A DNA stretch of 19,737 bases, taken from the NCBI GenBank assembly GCA_036397635.1, contig DASWIP010000060.1:1-19737 (forward strand). The letters run 5' to 3'. Shown here piece after piece: positions 6,380 to 13,233 of the stretch. Under the pieces are notes generated by a model. The model saw only the letters and a program-made list of their open reading frames with translations. It was not told the DNA's origin and did no database searches. The translations under genes and the position numbers were made by a program. Numbering within the stretch: position 1 is the first letter of the stretch; each line of letters begins with the position of its first letter. Source of the stretch: DASWIP01 sp036397635. GTDB lineage: Bacteria; Actinomycetota; AC-67.

Positions 6380-7375
6380 TCAGGGGCTGGGCGAGCAGCT
6401 CACCGACGGCGACGGCTGAACCTGCGGTTCCGAGCCGTCGCCGATCGCCCGTCCGGTCTCCGTGAAGGTGCACGAGGCTTCGCGCTCACCGAACGCCCCT
6501 TCGGGCGCGTCGGCGACCTGTGATTCCGCCGGCAGTTCGATCTGAACCCGCTCGTTGTAGTCGAAGTATTCGATGACGGTCGCGAACGTGCCCGAGGCCA
6601 CCGTGAGGTCGAAGGTCTGCCGGTACGGCAACCCGTCCTCGCCGATCCAGATGGTGGCCGGCATCGTCTCGCCACCGATCTCCTTGAGCGCCTGGCGCAC
6701 GTCATCGTCGGTCGTGCTGGGCAGGCTCAGCACGAACTGCTCGACGTCCAAGGTCAGCTGGTAGCGAGTCGTTTGGGTGCCGCGCACGACTTCGGAGCCA
6801 TCCTCGGTCACCTCGGTGGCGAAGGACGAGAGCTGCTCGAAGAACCCAAGCGGATCATCCGGCAGCCCCATCACGCCGCCGGCCTGTCGGAATGCGGCGA
6901 GCACCTCGGGGCTCAGCGGCGCGCGGATCCACTCCCTGTCGGAAGGGAAGCCCACCCGCAGCTCCCGAGGAAGCCTCATTAACAGGTGGGTCGCCGTGCC
7001 GATCGACTCGAAGCTCAACTCCGGCTGTCCTGCCAGCGCCGCTCCCCCCAGGGTTGTGGTGATGGACAACAGCTGCCGCTCCAGGTCGAAGGCGCCGTCC
7101 ATGGTGAGCTCGAACTCCGCTCCGTCGGGGCCGACACCGGTCGTGGTGATGAGCATGCGGAATGTGCGGATCGCGCGGGCGGCGGCGAAGTCCAGCGGCG
7201 ACGGCTCGACGCGACGGACATTGCCGATCACGACCGCGAGTCCCGCGGTTGCGAGGGCGATCACCACGACGCCGGCGATCGTCACCATGGTCCCCTTTCG
7301 GGGATCCGGCGCCGGCGGCGTGTCAGACACCTGCGTCGGTGCCTCGTCGAGGATCTCGGTCTCGTGATCGCTCAT
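6380..7375 (-). CDS. Single-pass membrane protein with LolA/LprG-like extracytoplasmic domain
   Basis: A 331-residue protein from ATG 7375, with GGGGGA four bases upstream. Residues 1-29 are acidic and cytoplasmic, 30-50 a transmembrane helix, and the rest extracytoplasmic. The outer domain has the pattern of LolA/LppX/LprG-type lipid-carrying folds: alternating beta strands beginning IRTFRMLITTTG, a central helix near residue 155, the segment EDGLPYRQTFDLTV, and the ending YFDYNERVQIELPAESQV. Such domains bind lipids or act as sensors. There is no lipobox cysteine; anchoring is by the helix. It is immediately upstream of the ECF sigma/anti-sigma pair and may belong to the same envelope-sensing group. 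The C-terminal tail is Pro/Ser-rich with two cysteines (CTF and SCSPSP) that could form a disulphide. Confidence 0.6.
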   Translation of the reverse strand: MSDHETEILDEAPTQVSDTPPAPDPRKGTMVTIAGVVVIALATAGLAVVIGNVRRVEPSPLDFAAARAIRTFRMLITTTGVGPDGAEFELTMDGAFDLERQLLSITTTLGGAALAGQPELSFESIGTATHLLMRLPRELRVGFPSDREWIRAPLSPEVLAAFRQAGGVMGLPDDPLGFFEQLSSFATEVTEDGSEVVRGTQTTRYQLTLDVEQFVLSLPSTTDDDVRQALKEIGGETMPATIWIGEDGLPYRQTFDLTVASGTFATVIEYFDYNERVQIELPAESQVADAPEGAFGEREASCTFTETGRAIGDGSEPQVQPSPSVSCSPSP

Positions 7376-7442
7376 CGGTCCCCCAGCACGTAGAAAGTAA
7401 AGTCCGTTTCGTCACTTTCGCCCAGGCGACCGGGTCCGTCAA

Positions 7443-7485
7443 CCCCGCGCCCCGAAGCATTCAGCCCCGCGCCCGAAGCATTCAG
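7443..7485. repeat. Tandem duplication at the 3' end of uppP
   Basis: Two nearly identical units, CCCCGCGCCCCGAAGCATTC at 7443 (22 bases with AG) and a 21-base copy at 7465-7485, lie head to tail. The second copy contains the uppP stop (7482-7484), so the gene's 3' boundary has been duplicated into the intergenic space. Confidence 0.75.
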
Positions 7486-8294
7486 CCGCGCGCCAAAGCC
7501 GTGATCAGCCCGGCCGTCATCGCCAGGATCAGGTACACGCCGAACGGCCGCAGGCCGCGCCGCGAGATCACGCCGATGAACCACCGTACCGCCACGAACC
7601 CGGAGACCCCCGATGCGACGATGCCCACGAGGAACGCGTCCCCGTCGCCGGCGAGGCCTTCGCCGGCCATGTCCGGCAACTGCGCGAGCAGCGCGCCCAG
7701 CAGGATCGGCACCGACAGCAGGAACGAGAAGCGCGTCGCCGCCACCCGATCCAGCCCCATGCGCATCCCCGCGACGATCGTCGCGCCCGACCGCGAGATC
7801 CCCGGCAGCACCGACAGCGCCTGCCCGACGCCGACCACTCCCGCGTCCACCTCGCGGATCTGCGACTCGGTGCGGCCCCGCTCCTCGCGGTGCTCGATGA
7901 TGGATTCGGTGGACATCAGGAAGTAGCCGGTGAGGCCCAGCAGGAACGACACCAGCACCGGCCGCTCGAAGACCGACGAGACCGGGCCCTCCAGCGTGAT
8001 GCCGACGATCACCGCCGGGATCGTGCCGATCACGATGAGCTTGAGCAGGCGCTGCTCGAACGCGGTCGCGCTGCGGTAGTGCAGCGCGGTGCGGAACAGG
8101 TCGGCGACGCGTTCGCGGAACACCCATGCGACGGCCGCGAGCGTGCCGGCGTGTACCGCGACGTCGAAAGCGAGCGAGGGTTCCTCCCACCCGACGATGA
8201 ACGGCACGAGGGTCAGATGGCCGCTGGAAGAGACCGGGATGAACTCGGTCAGGCCTTGCACGAGACCGAGGATCAGGGCCTGGAACAGGCTCAC
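7482..8294 (-). CDS. uppP: Undecaprenyl-diphosphate phosphatase (UppP/BacA)
   Basis: A 270-residue integral membrane protein that removes a phosphate from undecaprenyl diphosphate, recycling the lipid carrier for peptidoglycan and other wall polymers; its activity also gives bacitracin resistance. Both family motifs are present: GLTEFIPVSSSGHL (14-27, with catalytic E17) and LPGISRSGATIVAG (163-176, with R168). About eight hydrophobic helices span the protein and the length is normal. The ATG at 8294 lies 13 bases after the mtnP stop, so it is probably co-transcribed with mtnP and the fmdB-like gene. The 3' end is within a short tandem duplication. Confidence 0.95.
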   Translation of the reverse strand: MSLFQALILGLVQGLTEFIPVSSSGHLTLVPFIVGWEEPSLAFDVAVHAGTLAAVAWVFRERVADLFRTALHYRSATAFEQRLLKLIVIGTIPAVIVGITLEGPVSSVFERPVLVSFLLGLTGYFLMSTESIIEHREERGRTESQIREVDAGVVGVGQALSVLPGISRSGATIVAGMRMGLDRVAATRFSFLLSVPILLGALLAQLPDMAGEGLAGDGDAFLVGIVASGVSGFVAVRWFIGVISRRGLRPFGVYLILAMTAGLITALARG

Positions 8295-8307
8295 GGGCGC
8301 GAACCTA

Positions 8308-9108
8308 TCAACGGCCGACGCGCGCGCCCTGCAACGCGGTCGCGCAGGGACAGGGCCGTTCGGTGGGCAAGGCCGGCACGATCGCGGTGAGCAGCGCGCG
8401 CAGCCGCCCCATGTTCTCGTTGAATACCTTGATCACCTCGGGCACGCTCACCGGCGCCACGCCCTGCACGCCCGCGTCGTAGTCGGTGATCACCGAGATG
8501 TTGCAGTAACACAGCTCCAGCTCGCGGGCGAGCGCAGCCTCCGGGTACTGGGTCATGTTGATCACGTCCCATCCCATGTTCGAGTACCAGCGCGACTCTG
8601 CACGCGTCGAGAACCTCGGGCCCTCGATGACCACGACGGTGCCGCTCTCGTGCACCTCGACGCCTGTCGCGCGCGCGGTCTCGATCGTGATCTGCCGCAT
8701 GTCGGGGCAGTACGGGTCGGCAAGCGACACGTGCATGGTCTCGGGCCCATCGTAGAAGGTGGCGTCGCGGCCGCTGGTGCGGTCCACAAGCTGGTCGGCT
8801 ACGACCAGGTCGCCACGCCGAACGTGCGGTTGCAGCGAACCGGCGGCGGTCGGGGCGAGCACGCGTGTAACCCCGATCTCGCGCATCGCCCACAGGTTCG
8901 CCTTCGCCGGGATCCGGTGGGGCGGTAACTCGTGGCTGAGCCCGTGCCGGGGCAGGAACGCGACGTTTCGCCCCGAGAGCTCGCCGATCACGACCGGGGC
9001 CGAAGTCTCGCCGTAGGGAGTGGAGACGTGATGCTCGGACACCTCGGAGAGGAACGAGTAGAACCCCGATCCGCCGAAGACGCCGATGTCCGCGCGCGCG
9101 CCTGCCAT
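8308..9108 (-). CDS. mtnP: S-methyl-5'-thioadenosine phosphorylase
   Basis: A 266-residue cytoplasmic enzyme cleaving 5'-methylthioadenosine with phosphate to adenine and methylthioribose-1-phosphate, in methionine salvage and polyamine by-product removal. Evidence includes the phosphate-binding GVFGGSGFYSF (9-19), the FLPRHG-HELPPHRI segment (51-66), LAPTAAGSL (84-92), GPRFSTRAE (163-171), MTQYPEAALARE (185-196), and TDYD (208-211). The TDYD motif indicates adenine rather than hypoxanthine/guanine specificity, distinguishing it from purine nucleoside phosphorylase. The ATG abuts the TAG of the upstream fmdB-like gene (TAGATG) without a Shine-Dalgarno, so translation is probably coupled by termination-reinitiation. 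The Arg-rich C-terminal extension (about residue 250 on) is weakly conserved. Confidence 0.92.
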   Translation of the reverse strand: MAGARADIGVFGGSGFYSFLSEVSEHHVSTPYGETSAPVVIGELSGRNVAFLPRHGLSHELPPHRIPAKANLWAMREIGVTRVLAPTAAGSLQPHVRRGDLVVADQLVDRTSGRDATFYDGPETMHVSLADPYCPDMRQITIETARATGVEVHESGTVVVIEGPRFSTRAESRWYSNMGWDVINMTQYPEAALARELELCYCNISVITDYDAGVQGVAPVSVPEVIKVFNENMGRLRALLTAIVPALPTERPCPCATALQGARVGR

Positions 9109-9462
9109 CTAGGAGGCCGCCGACCCGGACGCAGGGTCGGCCTTCTTCGTCTCGGCCTTCTTCTTGGTCTCGGGTTTCGAGCTGCTCGACCCGGAGTCCG
9201 AGGGATCCGATGACGAGTCCGAGGTATCCGATGACGAGTCCGAGGAGCCGGCTCCGTCCTTCTTGGTGGGGGTTAGGCTCTTGCTCGAGCGGTTGTCCGT
9301 CGAGTAAAAGCCCGAACCCTTCAGCAGGATCCCGACCGGATGGAAGACGCGCTTGAGTTCGCCCGAGCAGACCTCGCAGGTGGTCAGCGGGGCGTCGCTG
9401 AACGACTGAACGACCTCGAAGGTCCGTCCGCAGCTGGAACACCGATACTCGTACGTGGGCAT
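9109..9462 (-). CDS. FmdB-type zinc-ribbon protein with disordered Ser-rich tail (Ruc-like chaperone)
   Basis: A 117-residue protein starting MPTYEYRCSSCGRTFEVVQS, the standard start of the FmdB regulatory-protein family. Two CxxC pairs (C8/C11 and C29/C32) form a zinc ribbon. After GFYSTD (51-56) the chain becomes low-complexity Ser/Asp then Lys/Ala. This layout, and its position next to 5-FCL and galU, match M. tuberculosis Rv0991c (Ruc), a chaperone activated when oxidation releases zinc and unfolds the tail. A similar redox-switched holdase role is inferred here. Two 7-residue repeats (SDSSSDT, SDSSSDP) come from a 21-bp DNA duplication. A consensus TATAAT lies ten bases before the ATG, leaving almost no leader. 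Confidence 0.8.
   Translation of the reverse strand: MPTYEYRCSSCGRTFEVVQSFSDAPLTTCEVCSGELKRVFHPVGILLKGSGFYSTDNRSSKSLTPTKKDGAGSSDSSSDTSDSSSDPSDSGSSSSKPETKKKAETKKADPASGSAAS
9205..9246. repeat. 21-bp tandem repeat within the fmdB-like gene
   Basis: Two 21-base units (9205-9225 and 9226-9246) begin ATCCGATGACGAGTCCGAGG and differ only in the last base. They encode the duplicated SDSSSD heptads of the disordered tail, so length variation by slippage would stay in frame. Confidence 0.85.
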
Positions 9463-9472
9463 GGCGGAGGGG

Positions 9473-9478
9473 ATTATA
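9473..9478 (-). promoter_or_regulatory. Consensus -10 box of the fmdB-like gene
   Basis: TATAAT reads on the minus strand at 9478-9473, ten bases before the ATG at 9462. Transcription would begin within about five bases of the start codon. No Shine-Dalgarno is present. Confidence 0.5.
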
Positions 9479-9519
9479 GCGACCCCCGTGCGAGGCCCCA
9501 TCGCTGCTGAGCTGGGTGT

Positions 9520-10095
9520 TCAGGTGCGCGAGCAGCGGATCGCTCGCTCCTCGGTCACGATGATGTCGACCGGTTCGTCGTGCGGCTCGACCGGGATCTC
9601 CTCGAACAGCTGCGCCTCGAAGCAGACGCCGACGCGCGGCACGCCCGGTGCGGCCGCCAGGTAGCGATCGTAGAATCCGCCGCCGTAGCCGAGGCGCGCG
9701 CCGGTCGCGTCGAAGGCGACGCCGGGCACGATGATCACGGCCGGCTCGGCCTTCACCAGGCGGAGGCGCGGTCGCGGCTCGGGGATGCCGCGGTAGCCGG
9801 GCTCGATCTCGGCCAGGGAGGACACCGGCGCCGCCCGTAAGGAGCCGTCGTCGGCGACGTATGGCAACAGTAAGGTCTTGCCGGCGTCGAGCACGGCCGA
9901 CAGCATGACGTCGGTCGGCACCTCCGAGCGGATCGAGACGAACGCCAGTACGGGATCGGCTCCGGCCACTTCGGGAAGCTCGAGGAGGCGCCGCACGATC
10001 TGGGCTCCGCCTCGCGATCGCTCGGCCGGGTCGAGCCGGCTCCGGCGGGCCAGCGCAAGACGACGGATGGTCGCCTTGCGGGTATCCGAGTCCAT
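9520..10095 (-). CDS. 5-formyltetrahydrofolate cyclo-ligase
   Basis: A 191-residue enzyme (homologue of E. coli ygfA/fau) that uses ATP to convert 5-formyl-tetrahydrofolate to 5,10-methenyl-tetrahydrofolate, returning it to one-carbon metabolism. The N-terminal basic segment RKATIRRLALARRSRLDPAE (6-25) is the ATP-phosphate-binding start. LAFVSIRSEVPT (50-61) and the signature RLGYGGGFYDRYL (134-146) complete the fold. Length is normal. The chosen ATG at 10095 gives the family N-terminus; a TAGAGT box lies eight bases upstream and no Shine-Dalgarno is seen, again suggesting a near-leaderless message. It sits 57 bases upstream of the fmdB-like gene on the same strand and is divergent from the diguanylate cyclase gene. 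Confidence 0.93.
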   Translation of the reverse strand: MDSDTRKATIRRLALARRSRLDPAERSRGGAQIVRRLLELPEVAGADPVLAFVSIRSEVPTDVMLSAVLDAGKTLLLPYVADDGSLRAAPVSSLAEIEPGYRGIPEPRPRLRLVKAEPAVIIVPGVAFDATGARLGYGGGFYDRYLAAAPGVPRVGVCFEAQLFEEIPVEPHDEPVDIIVTEERAIRCSRT

Positions 10096-10103
10096 CAGGG
10101 AGA

Positions 10104-10109
10104 ACTCTA
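10104..10109 (-). promoter_or_regulatory. -10-like box of the 5-FCL gene
   Basis: TAGAGT reads on the minus strand at 10109-10104, eight bases before the ATG at 10095. No good -35 is visible. Confidence 0.3.
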
Positions 10110-10130
10110 GGGCCGTGGGGGCCCGGATCA

Positions 10131-10239
10131 GGGGAGGTACAGTTCCACTCCCCCCCTGCCGACCACCTAAGCAAAGCGGAATTTCCGCCCGATGGTCGTC
10201 GTCCCCGCGAGGGGTCGGCCGCCGCATAAGCGGGAACGG
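10131..10239 (+). ncRNA. Candidate structured leader RNA upstream of the diguanylate cyclase
   Basis: Four hairpins follow one another: GGGGAG/CTCCCC (10131-10136 with 10148-10153), GCGGA/TCCGC (10176-10180 with 10184-10188), CCCC-GCGA-GGGG with a GNRA tetraloop (10203-10214), and CCGC-ATAA-GCGG nested in an outer CCG/CGG (10219-10239). The sequence AAGCAAAGC lies just before the second hairpin. Genes of cyclic-di-GMP metabolism often carry riboswitches, but I cannot align this to the class I or class II consensus. It could instead be a leader for 5-FCL on the other strand, or a small RNA. Confidence 0.35.
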
Positions 10240-10260
10240 TAGAAAGTGGGACCTTGACGG

Positions 10261-10276
10261 CGAGGGGCATGCCTCG
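10261..10276 (+). promoter_or_regulatory. Hairpin masking the Shine-Dalgarno of the diguanylate cyclase gene
   Basis: CGAGG (10261-10265) pairs with CCTCG (10272-10276) around GGCATG. The stem ends at the base before the ATG and contains the only Shine-Dalgarno-like GAGGGG. Folding would hide the ribosome site, so translation may be conditional. Confidence 0.4.
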
Positions 10277-11635
10277 ATGATGTGGCGTCTGCGACTGGTC
10301 GCCGCGTTCGTATTCGCGCTCGCGGTGCCGCTGGGTGTCGCGCTGCTGGTCGTCGACGCCCCGATATCCGACGAGCTGATCGTCTTCGGCCTGACCGTGC
10401 TCCTCGGCATCGCGGTCGCGATCGCACTGTCAAGGTCGCTGATCCGGCCGTTCCGAACCCTCACCCAGGCAGCCGAGCGCCTCGCGGCGGAGGATCCCGC
10501 GACGGCACCGCTGGACGAGGAAGAGCTCGGCGAGCTGGCGTCTGCGTTCAACCGGCTGCGCGAACGGATGCTCGAGCAGCGCGCGAACGTCGCCGCCACA
10601 CACGGCGAGATCCGCGAGTCGGTTCGCCGTTTGGGAGAGGCGCTGCGATCCACGCACGACATCCGTCAGATGCTCTCGGTCGTGCTCGAGACCGCGCTGG
10701 TCGCCGTGCAGGGTCGATCCGGAGCGGTGTTCCTGTTGTCGGCTCGACGCTCGGAGCTGTACGTCAAGATCGGTCGTCACATCGAACCGTCTGTGGCCGA
10801 GCGACGCATCCCCGTCGGACAAGGCCTGGTCGGCTGGGTGGCCGAGCAGCGCACCGCGGCGCGTATCCCCGGCAGCGACGCGCCGCCTCCTGTCGATCCA
10901 GAGCCGATCGCTCCGACCGCGCTCGCCGTGCCGCTTGAGTCGCAGTCGCAGCTGCTCGGCGTGCTTGCGGTCTACGGCCGCACGGTGCCCGCAGCCTTCG
11001 ACGTGGATGACTTGGACGTGATCACCTCGCTCGCGCGGCAGGCCGGCGTGGGGATCGAGAACGTGCTGCTCCATCAGGAGGCGCAACGCCTGTCGATCAC
11101 CGACGGCTTGACCGGCGTATGGAACCGCCGCTTCTATCAGATGCGTGTGACGCAGGAGTTCGAGCGCGCGAGCCGGTTCGACCGCCCCTTCTCACTGCTG
11201 ATGATCGACATCGACCACTTCAAGAGCCTCAACGACCGCTACGGCCATCAACGCGGCGACTCGGTGCTGATAGAGCTGGCTCAGCGCATCGTCAGTCACA
11301 CGCGTCTGCAGGTGGACACGCTCGCTCGCTACGGCGGTGAGGAGTTCGTGCTGATCCTCCCCGAGACCGCCGCCGAAGGCGCCCGGATAGTCGCGGAGAA
11401 GATCCGGGCCGAGATCGCCGGCGTGCCCTTCGGTAGTGGGGACGAGCAGGCGATCAACGTCAGCGTCTCCATCGGCTATGCGATGTATCCGCATCACGGC
11501 GCGACCGCGGAAGCTTTGCAGCATGCGGCCGACCGTGCGATGTACCTCGCGAAGTCGCGGGGCCGCAACACCGTCGTCGGCGCCGACGAGCTCGGCGAAG
11601 ATTTGACCCTTGCCCCCGACGGGGTGCGTCCGTAG
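10277..11635 (+). CDS. Membrane diguanylate cyclase with HAMP, GAF and GGDEF domains
   Basis: A 452-residue inner-membrane signalling protein predicted to make cyclic di-GMP from two GTP. Two transmembrane helices (about 5-26 and 32-52) flank a very short outer loop. A HAMP linker follows (53-105, with RPFRTLTQAAERLAAEDP), a GAF sensor (about 130-265), and a GGDEF domain (270-435) with DGLTGVWNRR (276-285), metal ligand D311 in MIDIDHFKSLNDRYGH, and active-site RYGGEEF (351-357). The GGEEF variant is catalytically competent in known enzymes. The inhibitory RxxD I-site is degenerate (LQVD at 344-347), so product inhibition is probably lost. Sensing is likely cytoplasmic through GAF. The first of two adjacent ATGs is used. 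galU follows after 32 bases. Confidence 0.93.
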   Translation: MMWRLRLVAAFVFALAVPLGVALLVVDAPISDELIVFGLTVLLGIAVAIALSRSLIRPFRTLTQAAERLAAEDPATAPLDEEELGELASAFNRLRERMLEQRANVAATHGEIRESVRRLGEALRSTHDIRQMLSVVLETALVAVQGRSGAVFLLSARRSELYVKIGRHIEPSVAERRIPVGQGLVGWVAEQRTAARIPGSDAPPPVDPEPIAPTALAVPLESQSQLLGVLAVYGRTVPAAFDVDDLDVITSLARQAGVGIENVLLHQEAQRLSITDGLTGVWNRRFYQMRVTQEFERASRFDRPFSLLMIDIDHFKSLNDRYGHQRGDSVLIELAQRIVSHTRLQVDTLARYGGEEFVLILPETAAEGARIVAEKIRAEIAGVPFGSGDEQAINVSVSIGYAMYPHHGATAEALQHAADRAMYLAKSRGRNTVVGADELGEDLTLAPDGVRP

Positions 11636-11667
11636 ACTCGCCTCGCCTCCCACCGAGAGGAACGATC

Positions 11668-12540
11668 ATGCGGGTCACGAAAGCGGTCATCCCCGCGGCC
11701 GGGCTCGGCACGCGGTTCCTGCCGGCGACGAAAGCGTCTCCGAAGGAGATGCTTCCCGTCGTGGACAAGCCCACGATCCAGTATGTGATCGAGGAAGCCG
11801 TCGCCGCGGGCATCACCGACATCCTGATCGTGACCGCGCGGGGCAAGCGCAGCATCGAGGACCATTTCGATCGATCCTTCGAGCTGGAGCGTCTGCTGGA
11901 AGCCAAGGGGGAGACAGACACGGCCGAGGCGATGCGCGCGATCGGCGACATGGCCGATATCCACTACATCAGGCAGAAGGAAGCGAAGGGCCTCGGGCAC
12001 GCGGTGCTCGTCGCGGAGCGCCACGTCGGCGGCGAACCGTTCGCGGTGCTGCTCGGCGACAACATCATGGCCGATCCTTTGCTTCAGCCGATGATCAAGA
12101 TCTACGAGGAGTACGGCCGCAGCGTCATCTCGCTGCAAGAGGTTCCACGCGAGGAGATCCGCCACTACGGCAGCGCCGCGTGCGAGTCGGTGGGTGAGAA
12201 CCTGGTCAAGATCCTCGACATCGTCGAGAAGCCGACGCCCGAGGATGCGCCCTCGAACCTCGCCTCGCTGGGCCGATACATCCTGACGCCCGAGGTGTTC
12301 GAGGCGCTGCACAAGACCTTACCGGGCGTGGGGGGCGAGATACAGCTCGTGGACGCCATCACCGCGCTGGCCGTCGAGCAGGCCGTCTACGGGTACCTCT
12401 ACGAGGGCAGCTACTACGACATCGGGAAGAAACTGGACTACCTGCGGGCGACGGTGGAGATCGCAGCCGAGCGGGAAGATCTGGGGGCGGAGTTCCGATC
12501 CTTCCTCGCCGATTTCGCGATGAGGCGGAAGTTGGTGTAA
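11668..12540 (+). CDS. galU: UTP-glucose-1-phosphate uridylyltransferase
   Basis: A 290-residue enzyme making UDP-glucose from UTP and glucose-1-phosphate, the donor for wall polysaccharides, glycolipids and trehalose. The nucleotide-binding start AVIPAAGLGTRFLPATKASP (6-25) with KEMLPVVDKP, the LLGDNI metal site (128-133) and DIVEKP (184-189) are all intact, and length is normal. The Shine-Dalgarno GAGAGGA lies seven bases before the ATG. It follows the diguanylate cyclase closely and could be co-transcribed, linking cyclic di-GMP signalling with polysaccharide precursor supply, although in mycobacteria the gene stands beside 5-FCL without a GGDEF gene between. Confidence 0.96.
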   Translation: MRVTKAVIPAAGLGTRFLPATKASPKEMLPVVDKPTIQYVIEEAVAAGITDILIVTARGKRSIEDHFDRSFELERLLEAKGETDTAEAMRAIGDMADIHYIRQKEAKGLGHAVLVAERHVGGEPFAVLLGDNIMADPLLQPMIKIYEEYGRSVISLQEVPREEIRHYGSAACESVGENLVKILDIVEKPTPEDAPSNLASLGRYILTPEVFEALHKTLPGVGGEIQLVDAITALAVEQAVYGYLYEGSYYDIGKKLDYLRATVEIAAEREDLGAEFRSFLADFAMRRKLV

Positions 12541-12552
12541 ACCGGGGGGCGA

Positions 12553-12589
12553 CACGGAGGCTTCCCCCAGCATCCAGCCGCCTCCCGTG
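12553..12589 (+). terminator. Hairpin downstream of galU
   Basis: CACGGAGGC (12553-12561) pairs with GCCTCCCGTG (12580-12589), nine pairs with one bulged base and an 18-base loop. A run of G and a run of C just before and inside the loop could form an alternative fold. No U-tract follows, so termination is uncertain. Confidence 0.4.
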
Positions 12590-12591
12590 GT

Positions 12592-12604
12592 CCTTGAATC
12601 AAGG
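12592..12604. promoter_or_regulatory. 13-bp palindrome upstream of the SepX-like gene
   Basis: CCTTGA-A-TCAAGG is a perfect inverted repeat with one central base. Its TTGAAT core (12594-12599) could be a -35 box for the next gene, with a weak TACTCT at 12616-12621. It may be an operator or chance. Confidence 0.35.
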
Positions 12605-12638
12605 TTTGGGGGTGTTACTCTCGCCGTGAGCCAACATC

Positions 12639-13199
12639 TTGTGGCTCTTCGCTCGATCTTCGAGCCGGAAAGGGGGCGCGCCGCTGGGCCTCGTGGTGAT
12701 CGTCCTGCTCGTCCTCGCATGGGCGATCGTTTTGGGCCCCGCGATCCTGCGACCCCGGTTCGAGGCATCCCCGGAAGCTGGGATACGTGATTTCGAGCGA
12801 ACATTGGGCATCCTCGCAGGAACCAGACACGGTCAGCAGCCGGCCAACGTGCCCGGCCGCTGGGTGATGGTGCCAAAAGACCTGCCGCAGGCGCCCAAGC
12901 GGCGCCGGAACCGGGTGATCCGCCGCCGCCGCCAGATGCTGGGGCGCCTGGTGATCGCGGCGGTCGGGACGCTGGTGCTCGGGCTGTTCCCGCAGATGCG
13001 CGTGCTGCTGCTCGTGCACCTTGGGATCGACGTCGTCATCGCCGGCTACGTCGCGTACCTGCGACGGCAGTTCGTGCTCGAGCAGCAACGCCGCGAGGTG
13101 GTCCGTCCGCTCGTGGAGGAGCCCTCTCCGGAGGCCTCGCCCACGTCCTACGCCGAGGCGCGCAACCACGATGAGGACGTTGTGGTCTGGGGCGGCTGA
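12639..13199 (+). CDS. SepX/GlpR-like actinobacterial membrane protein
   Basis: A 186-residue protein read from TTG 12639; an in-frame TGA at 12627-12629 excludes longer versions and no ATG or GTG precedes the first helix. Residues 16-38 are a transmembrane helix ending in AWAIVLGPAILRPR, followed by the amphipathic segment IRDFERTLGILAGT (49-62). A basic stretch RRRNRVIRRRRQ (88-99) precedes two further hydrophobic segments (101-118 and 121-142) and an acidic tail. The helix, DFxRTL element and C-terminal double helix resemble SepX (GlpR), a Streptomyces divisome membrane protein located near galU, moeA and rimJ. Divisome function is inferred from this and from location after galU. moeA and rimJ are absent between them, and this copy is shorter than Streptomyces SepX. 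Confidence 0.55.
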   Translation: MWLFARSSSRKGGAPLGLVVIVLLVLAWAIVLGPAILRPRFEASPEAGIRDFERTLGILAGTRHGQQPANVPGRWVMVPKDLPQAPKRRRNRVIRRRRQMLGRLVIAAVGTLVLGLFPQMRVLLLVHLGIDVVIAGYVAYLRRQFVLEQQRREVVRPLVEEPSPEASPTSYAEARNHDEDVVVWGG

Positions 13200-13221
13200 G
13201 CCCTCCCCGCAGCGGCCTGGG

Positions 13222-13227
13222 TAGGAT
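13222..13227 (+). promoter_or_regulatory. -10-like box of the translin-like gene
   Basis: TAGGAT ends six bases before the GTG at 13234, so transcription should start at or next to the start codon. No Shine-Dalgarno is seen. Confidence 0.4.
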
Positions 13228-13233
13228 ACGCGC

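Noticed and set aside
10131..10240. Cyclic di-GMP class I riboswitch or 6C RNA
   Set aside because: Only one GCAAA is present and the tetraloop/receptor layout does not fit class I; the C-run occurs once and not in two hairpin loops as 6C requires.
8291..10270. 659-residue minus-strand frame across mtnP, fmdB and 5-FCL
   Set aside because: It runs out of frame over three recognised genes and is Arg/Pro-rich without motifs.
10096..10276. 6S RNA beside the 5-FCL gene, as in gamma-proteobacteria
   Set aside because: I see several small hairpins and no long rod with a central bubble.
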